DNA of 64,000 nt from Cepaea nemoralis (GCA_014155875.1 JACEFZ010002052.1:62001-126000), one strand, 5' to 3'. Shown: positions 21,310 to 33,384, counted from the first letter of the stretch. Notes: generated by a model from the letters alone, not told the origin. A program made the numbers and translations.

Positions 21310-24300
21310 AAAGTGGTCATACCCAAACAGAGATTCAAGGCAGAAAATTTAAATAGGGGCTATGCCACAATTTTGCTTTTAAAAGGTTAACATTGTAGCA
21401 GATGCATTGTTATTACATATCAAATTAAAGAGAATTGCACAGGAACCTGACAGTGTTAATAATTAATTGATAGGTTCAAATATTATGACAATAATGAGAG
21501 TTTAGTAATAACAATGCAATTAAAGTGTTAAAAATTATGAAAACAATCACTTACAGTCTTTATTTATATCCGAAGCCGCTAATCAGTTAAATTTAGTGAA
21601 TTATATAACACACCAGGTGTCTTCAAGAATATCACAAGAACTGCTCATAACATGATAAAACGCAAATGAAATATAACATTATGCAGTACATCATTTTCAC
21701 ACAAAATGGAAAAGCCATCATATTCTTAGTAAAATTCACTGTTAGATTTTTTTTCAATATTATGACCGCCTTCTACATAATTATCTGAATACTGCACAGG
21801 TTCGTTTTAGAATCTATCACAAAGTCGTTTACATCCCAATAACTATAATATAAAACTGTTGAAAACTGTGATTTTATTAAAATATATGAGGTCAAGAACC
21901 AGAAGATATGGTCACTTTGAATTTCGAAATATCAACAACATTCTCCTAAAAGTTTACACGAAACCAGGCCTGATCTGGTGCCACAAGGAAGCACACGAAA
22001 GGAAATAAAATCTTCGCTTTGGAGTTAAATAAGTGAGACACTAAAAAGGTGACTGGATAGAAAACACAGATACCATTAAACCAATACATAAGAGGGCATT
22101 AAAGTGGCATCTGGGTGGGAAATTTGGGTTACTTGGGCTATCAAGTGGCATCTGGCAGGCGATCAGTTAAGTATCTTGCTTAATGTAAGAGTAGGAATTA
22201 AAACAGCGATAGACTGAACGTGGCACAGATTAATTTATTTGGCTTTGTGTTTTTTTTCACGTACCTGGCAAGACCGGGACTGGTTGAAAAAAAGACTAAA
22301 GTAGCCATTTAGTTCAGACAAACAAAGGGAGCAGAATGTAAAGTTTCCCTGTGTGGGGAAAGTATTTTGCCTTTTAAAATCATCATCTCTGCAAGCCAAT
22401 TGAAGAGAAAAGCAAGTGGTGGTGAATGGTGGGACTATATCACTAAACCTGGAATGGGTCAACAGCAGAAAGTGAAGTCTAACCATAGTCTGCATCTATA
22501 AATACCCATGGTTACTGCTGCGCTCAATAGCTCCATAGCGAGCAACCGACAAATTCGAAGACAACTGACTGGGTGAGTGATTAAGTCCTATTTAGTAAGA
22601 AATCCAGGGATGGACTTCAAGATCTAATAATCTACAAAATGAAGATCACAGAGTACTGACAACAGTGTTGTCTGCTTTACTTATGAGAAGTATCACCTAT
22701 GGCCTCATCATTCAACCAAGTCAGTGAAACTGGGACAATCCTTCTACAAGTTACTACAAACTAACAACAGTTGAGTAACCTTCAACTGTTGGTTGGATTA
22801 CCAAGTTAATATCCACAATGGATAAGTCTTCGAAAGAACATCTCACAGCTGCAACAGTCAAACATAAGGTTCCAGCCATGCAACACCAAGTTCTAGCTAT
22901 GAACACCAACTCAAACAAATGGGAAGAGACACTGAAACAACTTTTATAAGCCAATACAAGCAACTTCAGAACCTCTGAACCATAACAACACCAGATTACC
23001 TCAAGGTTCCAAAATCTGAACACATAAAAAAGACCATATGAAAGCAGCTAGCGGAGTAAATGCCTTTACGCCTGCAACCACAGGAATCACCTGATGGCTT
23101 GCAACCCTGGATATGTGGTGGAATAATATTCTTCAGTCTCATGCCTGCAGCAGAATCTTGGAATTAATTCCAGATGAACCACATGAATAACAAGCAGAAT
23201 TGTATGTCTACACTGAAAGTAAATAATGAATCAGAACTCTATGCTGGTCCCATGCCGGCCTAACTGCCCCATCATCAAGTGTGGGATGGCCTATCAACAT
23301 GAACCGAGTATATGGCAAAACCTCTTGAACTAAATTGGGAAACGGTTAACGTAAACCGAGCTGTTGGACAGTCGTCATCTTTTCATCAATAAGATGATAT
23401 AGGGAAGAACCTTCTGCAAGAGCTTAAGTTTGCATCTCCTGAAGTATGACAGACCTAGGCACCAATTTCATTTGGAACACAACTCCATGGCAACAGAGTA
23501 TTCTTGAATCAGCTCCACGGAGGAGATATGTATATGTGGTGAATTTATTTCCTAATAGGGATTATAAATATTTCCGCAACAAACTTCAGTGGACATTAAA
23601 ACATGACTGTGAGTATGTATTGCTGTCCCGGATAATTATGGACATTAACAGCTTTGCACTGGAGAAGAATACCCATCCGCAATGCCTAAATGAACACTAT
23701 AATTAATTAATTTAATTATTAGTATCAACTGCTTTTATGTGGGTGTTTTTTTATGCCATGTATAAAGAGTGTTTTATTTGGTAATGGTGTACAACTAAAA
23801 GGTTATGTTATGATATATATGTATAGTATTTTGACACCAACTCATTATTTTTAAAATGAGTAAATTGTGAAAGGTGTCAGAAACCAATGTTGATATGTTG
23901 GGTTCTATTTAATTAGATCTTTATTTGCCTTAATTATGAAGGAAAATGAAAGTAGACCCAATTTGTGCTTGTTGTGTTGTTTGTAATAACCTTGTTTTTT
24001 TCTGGGGTCACTGGGTACTATATTGTAATAATGCAAAATATTCCCATGCCTGTCTGAAAATGCATAGTGTTTATTACACATATATATGTAACTGCAGATC
24101 TTGAGTTAATACCTGAACTGTTTGTCCAAAAGGGTTGTGTACATCAAGGAAATGTGGTGTCCAACAGTGGTTGTTTATATGTTGTGAGCAATCAATATCC
24201 TTCTAGCACTATAGTAAATTTAAAGGGTGATGAAGTGGGAAGGGAAACCTACACACATATGCCATTGTTTCAAGGATTGAACTCTGTTCTCCGGGGATTT

Positions 24301-24432
24301 GTGGTAAATATCCCTGATCACCCTGCATTCTAACCAGTGACTAGAGAATCAATAAAACCCCTAGACAACTTCACATAATATTCTCATAAATAAAAATCCA
24401 CATCCCACAGTATGCATAGTTTTAGTTGTATC
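21310..24432. other. AT-rich interval without recognised gene
   Basis: About 3.1 kb, AT-rich, between the two Penelope copies. The longest frames (86-89 codons at 22235, 22754, 23446 and 24067) match nothing I recognise and have no supporting exon context. No tandem repeat or terminal repeat was seen. Confidence 0.45.
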
Positions 24433-24645
24433 TCTGATTAATCTACACAAGCCAGTTTTGTGCAAACAGAAAGACATGTTAATCAGTGTAATACTACCGT
24501 GGTAGACAATCGACATTACTGTGCGAACATGTGTATATTTCAGCTTGAAGGATTTATCTAGTTATTTTACTTTACGTTGTGTGAATTCTGCAGTATGTAC
24601 CTGTCGAGATGCAGCGAAATATGTCAGGCAATAAATCGTGCAGTC
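24433..24645 (+). mobile_element. Penelope-like element, copy 2, 3' end only
   Basis: The plus strand matches the minus-strand 3' end of copy 1 (about 19760-19968) at roughly 90%. It starts inside the endonuclease codons LINLHKPV and ends at GGCAATAAATCGTGCA. It is 5'-truncated, and its 3' end runs straight into a TTG microsatellite. Confidence 0.8.
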
Positions 24646-24647
24646 TA

Positions 24648-25045
<398 letters not shown>

Positions 25046-25559
25046 AATAACAAATAGACGAATAATAAAGACAAAGACAGCAACAAATTCAAGAACTAGA
25101 ATAACAAGAACAGGACTAACAAGAATAAGAACAACAAGAACAGGAATAACAAGAACTAGAATACCAAGAACAAGAACAAGAATAATAAGACCAAGAATAA
25201 CAAAGACGTTCTCTGAGTACCCATTAAACATAATCTTACACCTCCCTTACAAGCGGCCTTAAACAAAGACGAAGCCGGCCTGGGTATATTTCTACAAACA
25301 TCGGGGAGTCACCGAGTTCACGAGTGTAAACTATGAGAGCATCCAGCCCGCCCGGGTGCCAGGGTGTATCTGGATGCCGGTCTGGAGGCCCGACATAAAA
25401 CCGCCAATTGTCCTTATCTTGGGGCCACCAAACTGTCAGATGTGGACTGCAGGTTGAGTAATCGTCCGTCTGCGGATGTTAACAAGGTGAGATATCAAAC
25501 TGGAAGATTACGGCCAGCCAGGCTTTTGTTTTTACATCATTTTGTATTGTAGAGGGCAA
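25046..25559. other. Low-complexity AAGAAC/AATAAC stretch, then unassigned
   Basis: From 25046 to about 25210 degenerate (ACAAGAA)-like units follow the microsatellite. The remainder to 25559 shows no recognised feature. Confidence 0.5.
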
Positions 25560-25915
25560 ATAGTATCGATTCTCTAACTCTAAGAGCGTACACATTTTCA
25601 GTTATCTAACTCTAATGTAGCAAACCAACATCGATTCTCTAACTCTCGTGTAGTAAACAACATCGATTCTCTAACTCTCGTGTAGTAAACAACATCGATT
25701 CTCTAACTCTCGTGTAGTAAACAACATCGATTCTTTAACTCTCATGCAGCAAACAACATCGATTCTCTATCAGGCGTAAACAACATCTATTCTCTACCTC
25801 GCATGTAGTAAACAACATCGATTCCCTACCTCTCGTGTAGTAAACAATATCAATTCTCTAACTCATGTAGCAAACTATATCGACTATCTAACTTTATAAA
25901 CAAACAAGCATCGAC
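25560..25915. repeat. 32-bp minisatellite, about 10 copies
   Basis: The unit CATCGATTCTCTAACTCTCG, TGTAGTAAACAA has period 32; outer copies are shorter and more diverged. No spacers are present, so it is not a CRISPR array. Confidence 0.93.
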
Positions 25916-25931
25916 AAAGGATACACTTGAC

Positions 25932-26724
25932 CTGGGTGTGGGCAAACTACAACCCGCGGGCCGCATGCGGCCTGGCAACTGATATTATGCGGCCCTCAAG
26001 GGCAGTTAGAAATTTTAAAATGTTATTTCTTTTTTAAATTATTTTTACAGAATTTAATGCACCGTTATGATCGTTTTAACATTTTTGATATAGCCACAGA
26101 GGACATACAGTTGGAGCTGCTTGACTTACAAGCAGATCATGACCCGAAAGAGAAATTCAAGTCAGATGGTTTGCTGGATTTCTATGGATCTTTATCAGAA
26201 GAATCATTTCCTAACTTGAAAAACTTTGCAGTTAAACTTGTATCATTGTTTGGATCAACATACATTTGCGAACAAGCATTTTCTTGCTTGAAGTTCAACA
26301 AATCTAAGAATAGGTCTTTATTGTCGGGCTGCGCCTTGCATGCGGTCATGCGAATTTCAAAAAATAAACTTGCTGCAGATTTACAAGATTTTACAATATT
26401 TTGATAATAATATTTTGTTTTAAAAATCTATCAATGGCTTTAATTTAGACACAAACCGACTACATTGTCACTATAATTGTTGATTTCTAATGAGATGTAT
26501 GTAACCGCTTGCAATTTTTGACTAAGTGTATAAGTAACATAAAATTGCAATAATTAGTTATTTATACTGTCGAAAAACCAAGAAATAATTCATAATGACT
26601 TATTGTGATAGGTTGCTGTAAATAAAGTGGGCATAATATATATGCGCCCCCCCCCCCACCCCCACCGCCAAAAGCTTTACATTTGTTAATGTGGCTCTAC
26701 GCAAAAAAAGTTTGCCCACCCCTG
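25932..26724 (+). mobile_element. Decayed hAT DNA transposon
   Basis: The ends are inverted: the left end has GTGTGGGCAAACTA and the right end, reverse-complemented, reads CAGGGGTGGGCAAACT. They are bounded by near-matching 8-mers CACTTGAC (25924-25931) and AACTAGAC (26725-26732), 6 of 8 identical, consistent with an 8-bp hAT target duplication. Only the C-terminal part of the transposase remains. Confidence 0.75.
26057..26404 (+). pseudogene. hAT transposase C-terminal dimerisation region
   Basis: 115-codon frame. The segment FPNLKNFAVKLVSLFGSTYI, then CEQAFSCLKFNKSKNR, is characteristic of the hAT C-terminal dimerisation domain. It resembles the domesticated-type GTF2IRD2/ZBED5-like branch, judged from memory. 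The BED zinc finger and the DDE catalytic core are absent, so this is a remnant. Confidence 0.75.
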
Positions 26725-26959
26725 AACTAGACAGTAGAACTGTCGAACTTTATAGACACACTAGAATTCGGCCCTGTCTCCACCATAACATCAGACCCCA
26801 TACAATGAACACCATGTTTTCTTTAGTAGTAATGCTGTCGGTGTGTGACAAGGCAAGCAAGAATCAGCGTGTGGCACCGATGTTCATTTGTTGACTGTCT
26901 ATCCTGTTCTCATGTCTATGCTTATGTCTGTTTAATGCTAGATAATTGCTGTACGCAGC

Positions 26960-27240
<281 letters not shown>

Positions 27241-27424
27241 AAGTGGTGATGGTGATAGTAGTTGAACTGACAGACAGCTTGCCGTCTTGATAGACAATAG
27301 TTTGTAAAATTGGGTTATACTTTCCACAGCACAAAGCCTGGGCTGAATTTAGAGACCATATGTTGCCCATGCAGCATGATCTCTCTCTCAACCTGGCTAG
27401 TTTAATTCAGAGGAAAGGTAACAC

Positions 27425-27705
27425 CATAAGCTAGACAAGCTGCAGAAGCTGCCAGATCAGCAACGCATTGCTCTAACTGTCCGCCTGTCAGAGATTCGAT
27501 CCTAGACATTTTGATGACCACGGCTTAAGGTCCGGTCTGTCCTGCCATGACATGTAGTCTTTAGGTTGCATTTTCTACCACTAGGGTATAGCTTGTACCT
27601 TCCCCAATTGCGCCCCTCCGCCCGAATCCGGTTGCGCAATGTGGGTAGTAGAATTTTGTGAGTGTCACCTAACATTCGGCGCTAACAGAAATCAGGTAGT
27701 ACCGA
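27425..27705 (+). mobile_element. Dispersed repeat / SINE family 3, copy b
   Basis: ACAAGCTGCAGAAGCTGCCA, a B-box-like AGATTCGATCC, GTCTTTAGGTTGCATTTT and GCTAACAGAAATCAGGTAGT occur in the same order as in the minus-strand copy at 17945-18250. Confidence 0.7.
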
Positions 27706-28920
27706 CTGCGATGTTCGTCCATCATGAATGACGTTGACCATTCATTGACGATGACCATTCATTACACTACATCTTTGATTTGATGAGGAACGAATGACTT
27801 GCGCTTTGGTTTTGTATAGCGAGGAAGTGGTCGCGCAACACCCTCGTCCCCGCTCCCTCGTCTGTGTCCGTCTGGCTCCAGTGGCGAGCATGGCAAGACG
27901 ACTGGAAGACGGACACAGATGCAGTGGACGTTAGGCTGCCACGGCCAGTTATCCCTGTTTATATTGGCTCTCGGGAGCCTCGGTCCCTTCCGTCAATTAC
28001 TTTAATTTTCAGTTTTAAGACAAGCGTAGCGACAAGCAATGAGCGTATGATTACTTTTAGGATCAACACGATTTCCTTCACCGAAGACGGACTGACCGCC
28101 AGAACAGACCACACACAAACATGAGGCGAGAAACTGCCCACAGAAGATACTGCTCGTCTAAGTTGCGAAGCAGATCTCCCGATTTACGGTTGAGCCTCTC
28201 CAGCGCACATGTGCACATGGCGACTGACCGGACAGACGTTCACGCACACGCAAGCCAAGAGTAGCATCGCTAAAGCGCGCCCTCCCGGTACAAGGTGATA
28301 CATGCAAAACCACTGGACGCCTACCGACGAGCTTTCAAGCTACGCCGGCAGGACTGACCGAAAAAAAAAAGCTATACCAGCTTACTGACTGCAGGCCCAC
28401 TACTCATCGAGAGAGAGTGGGCGCTTATCGAGACTTTGTCGAACGGTCGTACAAATTTTGCTCTTTTGCCCGCTCAAACCACGACCCTGGCTGCACGATG
28501 CGGTTACATTCTTGAAACGCCTGCCTCGCTAACTCACGTTGGCTGGGAAGATCCCATTTTGGTGCACCTCACACAGCCATCCGAGACAACGAACGCTAGA
28601 CGCGGACTGTTATACGGTAGCTCAGTCATATATGACTATGATCTGACTTAGTAGTAGTACTAGTGCCAGTACTTTTAATAATTTATTTTCCCTGTTACAA
28701 CTAAGATATACAAAGGATATGGGACACATATTTTCATTTCGAATTATACTTTTGCTGTTTCATACATCAAACGATATATGTCAGCCATAGTGGTATTCAC
28801 AGTGTGTGCCGTCCATCTTCGCTCCTATTTGTAAAGTTACAGTCTTGTCAGTTCATTTCTACTTTGTCAGTTTCGCCCAGGAACTAACGGTTTATATTTA
28901 TGTGTACTATAGAAACCAGT
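27706..28920. other. No gene; short rRNA-like strings at 27934-27958 and 27986-28015
   Basis: About 1.2 kb. GGCTGCCAC, then CCAGTTATCCCTGT, matches a conserved stretch of large-subunit rRNA in antisense. CCTTCCGTCAATT, then CTTTAA and TTTCAG, matches the conserved antisense small-subunit stretch around the universal 907 position. They are only about 30 bp apart. No other rRNA homology was recognised, and ORFs of 60-86 codons show no domain. Confidence 0.4.
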
Positions 28921-28924
28921 GGAA

Positions 28925-29040
28925 GAGGTCAGCGTGGCTGAGTGGATTAATGCACTTGTGGTTAAACATTCCGTACGTTGGTGGCGGGGTAGTAGGTTCA
29001 AGCCTCATGCCGCTAGGATGAATTTCAACGGTGTCTTCTC
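28925..29040 (+). mobile_element. tRNA-like SINE head
   Basis: GCGTGGCTGAGTGG (A box) and GGTTCAAGCCTC (B box), separated by about 54 bases, resemble a tRNA with a long variable arm (Leu/Ser type). Flanking sequence does not continue as a mature tRNA, so this is read as a SINE head. The repeat at 29070 may be its body. Confidence 0.5.
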
Positions 29041-29069
29041 ATTCAGAAAGCAATGGAAAGCATTTTTTT

Positions 29070-29330
29070 AAAATATCTTATTTACAGAACATTGCTGTCA
29101 ACACCAGCATTTTTCAGCTGCTGTTGATGTCTTGGCAAGTTTTACGTTCAGTAGTTTGCCACTGCTTTCTGAACGACCGGCTCACATGCCTTTACGTAAC
29201 ACACCAATGCGAAGCGATCTGCTGGGAATCTCGCCCAGCTGTGTTTCGTACGTGGGTATACGGGATTACGAACAGTGTCCTTAACACCTTCGCCAGGGAG
29301 ACCGCAATGGTAATTAGTTTTTCGTATATC
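29070..29330 (+). repeat. Dispersed repeat D, copy a
   Basis: TTGCTGTCAACACCAGCATT, CTTGGCAAG, GTTTGCCACTGCTTTCTGA, CACCAATGCGAAG and CGGGATTACG recur in the same order in copy b immediately downstream (29335-29770). A partial inverted copy lies near 31690-31830. Confidence 0.7.
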
Positions 29331-29334
29331 CTAT

Positions 29335-29770
29335 TATAGGACATCGCTGTCAACACCAGCATCTTACCGCTGTTGTTGATTTCTTGGCAAGATTACGCTC
29401 ACTAGTTTGCAGTGGCGTGCAGAGGGGGGTGCGACGGCCCCGGGCATCCAGCCGGGAGGGGGGCATCCAGTTAGGGAGAGGGGGCAGCACAGTGCAGTCG
29501 GAGGGGTGGGGAATGAATGAGGTAAAGAACAATTTAGGGGCATCCAATCAAGGGGTTGGCCCGGGCATCAAAGAACCTCTGCAGGCCACTGGTAGTTTAC
29601 CATTGCTTTCTGAGCAACCGGGTCTCTTATCCCGTAAGTCACCAACGCGGCGAGAACCTCTAGCAATTCTCGCGCGCTGCGTGGATAAACGGGATTACGG
29701 AGAAAGTCGTTTAACCCCTAGGGCCAGGGGGCCGGCTAATGGCAAATTACTGCACATCAAATTGGGGTTG
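29335..29770 (+). repeat. Dispersed repeat D, copy b, interrupted by a 182-bp element
   Basis: TCGCTGTCAACACCAGCATC, CTTGGCAAG, GTTTACCATTGCTTTCTGA, CACCAACGCG and CGGGATTACG correspond to copy a, with an insertion at 29410-29591 in the middle. Confidence 0.7.
29410..29591. mobile_element. Non-autonomous hAT-like element (MITE), 182 bp
   Basis: The ends form a terminal inverted repeat: CAGTGGCGTGCAGAGG on the left and CAGTGGCCTGCAGAGG as the reverse complement of the right end (15 of 16 match). CAGNGG is typical of hAT ends. Flanking 8-mers CTAGTTTG and GTAGTTTA match at 6 of 8. The interior is GC-rich (CCCCGGGCATC occurs more than once in variant form) and non-coding. It lies inside repeat D copy b, whose uninterrupted relative is at 29070. 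Confidence 0.75.
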
Positions 29771-30730
29771 GAGTTAATCGCTACGTCCTACAAAGAACAT
29801 GTAACATTTAAAAAAAAAAAAAAAGCGTTAGAATAAATTCAGCTGAATTTGAAATAATATGTTTGACGAAGGACCACCATTTATTGATCAACTTTAATCC
29901 TCTAGTAGCGGCCATCTTGTGAAGTTAGATCCACTAATTCTCGGGTTAGAAATAATTCTCGCTTGTGCCAGTCCAGACAGACATTTAGTGGGTTCTGCGC
30001 CTGCGCAACGAACGCCAACAGAAACGAAACAGCTTGCCGCGAATCTGATTGGTTAAGACGTGCACACCAAACGACACAGAGAGCAGGAAGTGCAGACCTT
30101 GGTAGTTGATGAGGTAGGAGATGGGAAAGTGAACCCTGTCAGGCAGCTGGCCACATAAACATCAGCCATTTTATAGCTTCAAAGTGATTGACGAGCTCGT
30201 GTTATGACATCGGACGACTGGCATCCGTCAAGCGAGGCTAGCCCTGTCAAGCCTCATTGCCCGGATCAGTTGTCAGGAGCTATCTGCAGGCACTATGCGT
30301 GTAGATCTGTGCTAAATGGCTGTCAGAAAGTTTCAGCGTGAAAACCTGGTTTAAAACCGGGTTAGACTTACCTGTGTGGTTATGGGAGGTTTGGTAAGCC
30401 CAGTTTACATACAAGAACAGTATATTGGTTAGTTCGCTTCCCTGTCAAATAGTTGTTCGGGTTCAAATCTCAAGAGGCGCAGAATTATTTTTCTTTCCAC
30501 TATCGTAATAATGGGTAGTAGACATCAGTAGAATTTTCTGGGAATTGTCTTTGTCGGGAAAGCTACTAGGATGGGAACTCGTCAGCACACCTCATAGGTA
30601 GTTACTTAGAATATGTGAAGGACTCAAACCTCAAACCCCAGCGGTAGGATCGGCTAGGGGACTACCTTTAGCTAACATAATATAATAACCAGTCTCGGAG
30701 CAGGAACCTGATGTTGGGTCTATGACTGGA
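29771..30730. other. No gene; possible SINE head near 30420-30480
   Basis: About 960 bp. GGGTTCAAATCTC near 30465 is B-box-like, with a weak upstream match GGTTAGTTCGC. Otherwise no recognised feature. Confidence 0.35.
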
Positions 30731-30774
30731 CTATACATTGCGTGGGCCTGACTGCACGGGGGAACAGATGACAA

Positions 30775-31310
30775 GTTTCCTTCACTTAACAAGTTTCTCC
30801 CACTTACAAGTCATCTCCGTGCCGGACTTACAAGTCATTTCCAAACTTACAAATCATCTCCCATTTAAAATCATCTCCCACTTGCAAGTCACCCCCCACT
30901 TACAAGTCATCTCTAGACTTATAAGTCATCTCCCACTTACAAGACATCTCCCACTTACAAGTCATCTCTCACTTACAAGTCATCTCCCACTTACAAGACA
31001 TCTCAAGACCCACAAGTCATCTCCCACTTACAAGACATCTCCCACTTACAAGTCGTCTCCCATTTACAAGTCATGTCCCACTTACAAGTCATGTCCCACT
31101 TACAAGTCATCTCCCACTTACAACTCATCTCCCACTTACAAGACATCTCCAGACCCACAAGTCATATCCAGACCCACAAGTCATCTCCAGACCCACAAGT
31201 CATTTCCAGACTTACAAGTCATCGCCAGACCCACAAGTCATCTCCAGACCCACAAGTCATCTCCAGACCCACAAGTCATCTCCAGACCCACAAGTCATCG
31301 CCTGGCTCAA
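30775..31310. repeat. 18-bp minisatellite, about 30 copies
   Basis: CTCCCACTTACAAGTCAT, turning into CTCCAGACCCACAAGTCAT in the right half. Units of 18-19 bp keep frames open across it; these are not genes. Confidence 0.93.
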
Positions 31311-31314
31311 AAAC

Positions 31315-31690
31315 TACCAAATATGACCACATGACGGATGGAAGAAGTCGTCTCCCTTACTTGATCAACAAACCAGAGAGACATCAGAGGATGCCCAACC
31401 AGATGTCCGTGTATCGTAAGGAAATGAGGGTTACGGAAGAGTTTCCCATGCGTCTATTCCAGTATAGGCCACAAACAGAAAGGCTCTCTTGGGGGAAAGA
31501 AATTGAACGAACACACTTTATTTTCAAAGGGTTAAGAATTTTGTAGACAGACACGTCTGACATTCTGCCTTTCTCTCTTTCCTCTCATACATTATTTCAT
31601 TGATACATCACTTATGAAGCTAATCTTAGACAACAACAGAACAATGTGCACAAAAACGCAGGAAAATGTGCAATAATCACAAATGCATGA
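31315..31690. other. No recognised feature
   Basis: About 375 bp of ordinary complexity. Confidence 0.4.
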
Positions 31691-31830
31691 CTCACTTAAA
31701 CTAATTTTTGACATGGTAATTACAATTACCCAAGGTAATGGCAAACTATTTAAACTAAATTTGCCAAGAGATCACAACAGCAAAACAAAAATGCTGGTGT
31801 TGACTGCGGCGTCCTGTAAAGGATATGGAT
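31690..31830 (-). repeat. Dispersed repeat D, partial inverted copy
   Basis: On the minus strand GTCAACACCAGCATTTTTG, then CTTGGCAAATTTAG and GTTTGCCATTACC, matches the first part of repeat D at 29090-29165. Confidence 0.55.
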
Positions 31831-31894
31831 CAAACTCAAGGTAAGTGTAAGATAATCGAGCAGTGTTTAACCCGATGTATGCGCTTCGTTGCTT

Positions 31895-32215
31895 CTTCCT
31901 TTTTTTCTTTTGTTCCCTTGCAATTGATTGTCTATATCTGCATTGTAGTCTCTTGTACAAACGTCACTGTCTTGTTTAGTTCACTCAGTGGTCCATATAG
32001 TTTATCTTCCACTGTTTTTTCCTTTAAGGGCAGAAAGTTTGCCTAGATAAGTTGTATTCCCGGACAGTTTTGCTGCAGATCTGCTGTCTGTGGCGCCACT
32101 CCAAGTGTGCACATGGCTGAATGGCCAGTCTTAAACTATACATACATGTGGCTGCGTGATAGACTGTGTCCTGCTCTGAGTTGCAGAATAGTGATGTGTT
32201 CTGCTCTGTTCATCA
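31895..32215 (-). mobile_element. Non-LTR retrotransposon A, copy 3, 3' fragment
   Basis: Aligns in order with 330-650 of copy 1: TCTATATCTGCA, CAGTGGTCCATA, AGTTTATCTTCCACTG, AAGTTTGCCTAGATA, TGCACATGGCTG and ATACATGTGG. It covers only the last part of ORF2 (Cys/His region) and the 3' end. It is more diverged from copy 1 than copy 2 is, and 5'-truncated. Confidence 0.75.
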
Positions 32216-32404
32216 AATGGAACTCCCGAGCTTGCTGGTTCCAACCTTTGACCGATCCAGAACATGACGTTTTAATTCCAGGAAGCCGAGGTGATGCTTG
32301 CCACATCAGTCCCCAAGTACCGGTTGGTCGATACAAACATGGGTCCAACGCCATGTGATCAATGTAGCGTCGGGCATTTAAAAGGGTCCATTACTTGTTC
32401 ATTG
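32216..32404. other. No recognised feature
   Basis: Short interval between the non-LTR fragment and a minisatellite. Confidence 0.4.
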
Positions 32405-33017
32405 TACATGGACATCATGGTGCATCATGGTACAACATTGTACATCCTGGTACAACATGGTACACCATAATACAACATGGTACATCGTGGTACAACATGG
32501 TACATCGTTGTACAAGATGGTACATCGTGTTACATCGTGCTATATCATGGTACATCATAGTACATCGTGGTACAACATGGTACATCGTGGTACAACATGG
32601 TACATCATGGTACATCGTGGTATACCGTGGTACAACATGGTACATCGTGGTACAACATGGTAAATCGTGGTACAACATGGCACATCATGGTACATCGTGG
32701 TACAACATGGTACATCGTGGTACATCATGGTACATCATGGGACATCATGGTACAACATGGTATATCGTGGTACAACATGGTACATAATGTTAAAATATGA
32801 TACAACATGGTACAACATGGTACAACATGGTACATCGAGGTGCATTGTGGTACAACATGGTACAACGTGGTACATCGTGGTACAACAAGGTGCATTGTGC
32901 TACATCATGAGGCATGATGGTACAACATGATACATCGTGGTACAACATGGTATATTGCGGTACATCGTGGTACATCATGGTACATCGTGGTACATCGTGG
33001 TACAACATGGTACATCA
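32405..33017. repeat. 10-bp minisatellite (TGGTACAWCR), about 60 copies
   Basis: ATGGTACAAC, ATGGTACATC and GTGGTACATC alternate. The period of 10 keeps frames open on both strands (YNMVHRGTSW-like repeats), which is not evidence of coding. Confidence 0.95.
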
Positions 33018-33099
33018 TTTGTCCTCCCATAATTCTGAACTCGTCTACCCACAATGGTAGTGTGTACGTTTGTCCACACCTGTCTATCGCGCCGTTTAT

Positions 33100-33345
33100 A
33101 ATAGTTTTGTTGTGGGTGTTTTTTGAATTCGATGTCTTCTTATAATCCATGCCGTTTGGCTTTGGTGATTATCCCTTTTTACGGCATTCTCTCTCGTGTA
33201 CTGCCAATTATTTCTGATACTGATGCTTCTCCGTGTCATGATGTTAACAGTCCACCAACTTTTCTCTTTTGGGCTCCCCCTGCCTCTCCTTCCCTTCAAC
33301 TTTCCTGTTGTGGCGACATACTCCAGACGACATACACATACTCCA
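33100..33345 (-). pseudogene. RTE/L1-like LINE 3' fragment
   Basis: The minus-strand translation contains LEYVATTGKLKGRRGRG, a C-terminal block common in RTE-like LINE ORFs. The following Trp/Arg-rich residues are spread over more than one frame. No catalytic domain is left. Confidence 0.55.
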
Positions 33346-33384
33346 GACGACATTCGCCATTTGTCATGACGTGCCAAAATAATG

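Noticed and set aside
23446..24333. Possible host exons (86- and 88-codon frames)
   Set aside because: No domain, no convincing splice context and AT-rich surroundings; cannot be supported.
19760..24645. A 4.9-kb DNA transposon with 210-bp terminal inverted repeats
   Set aside because: The inverted repeats include the last codons and 3' UTR of a Penelope-like ORF, so they are two 3' ends in opposite orientation.
25560..25915. CRISPR-like array of 32-bp repeats
   Set aside because: The units are directly tandem without spacers, in a eukaryotic repeat-rich context; it is a minisatellite. The same applies to the 28-bp and 37-bp arrays.
27864..28124. 86-codon frame as a host gene
   Set aside because: It covers the two rRNA-like strings and has no protein-domain similarity.
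30738..31546. 198- and 157-codon frames rich in HLQ/THKSSPD repeats
   Set aside because: Translations of the 18-bp minisatellite with short non-repeat tails.
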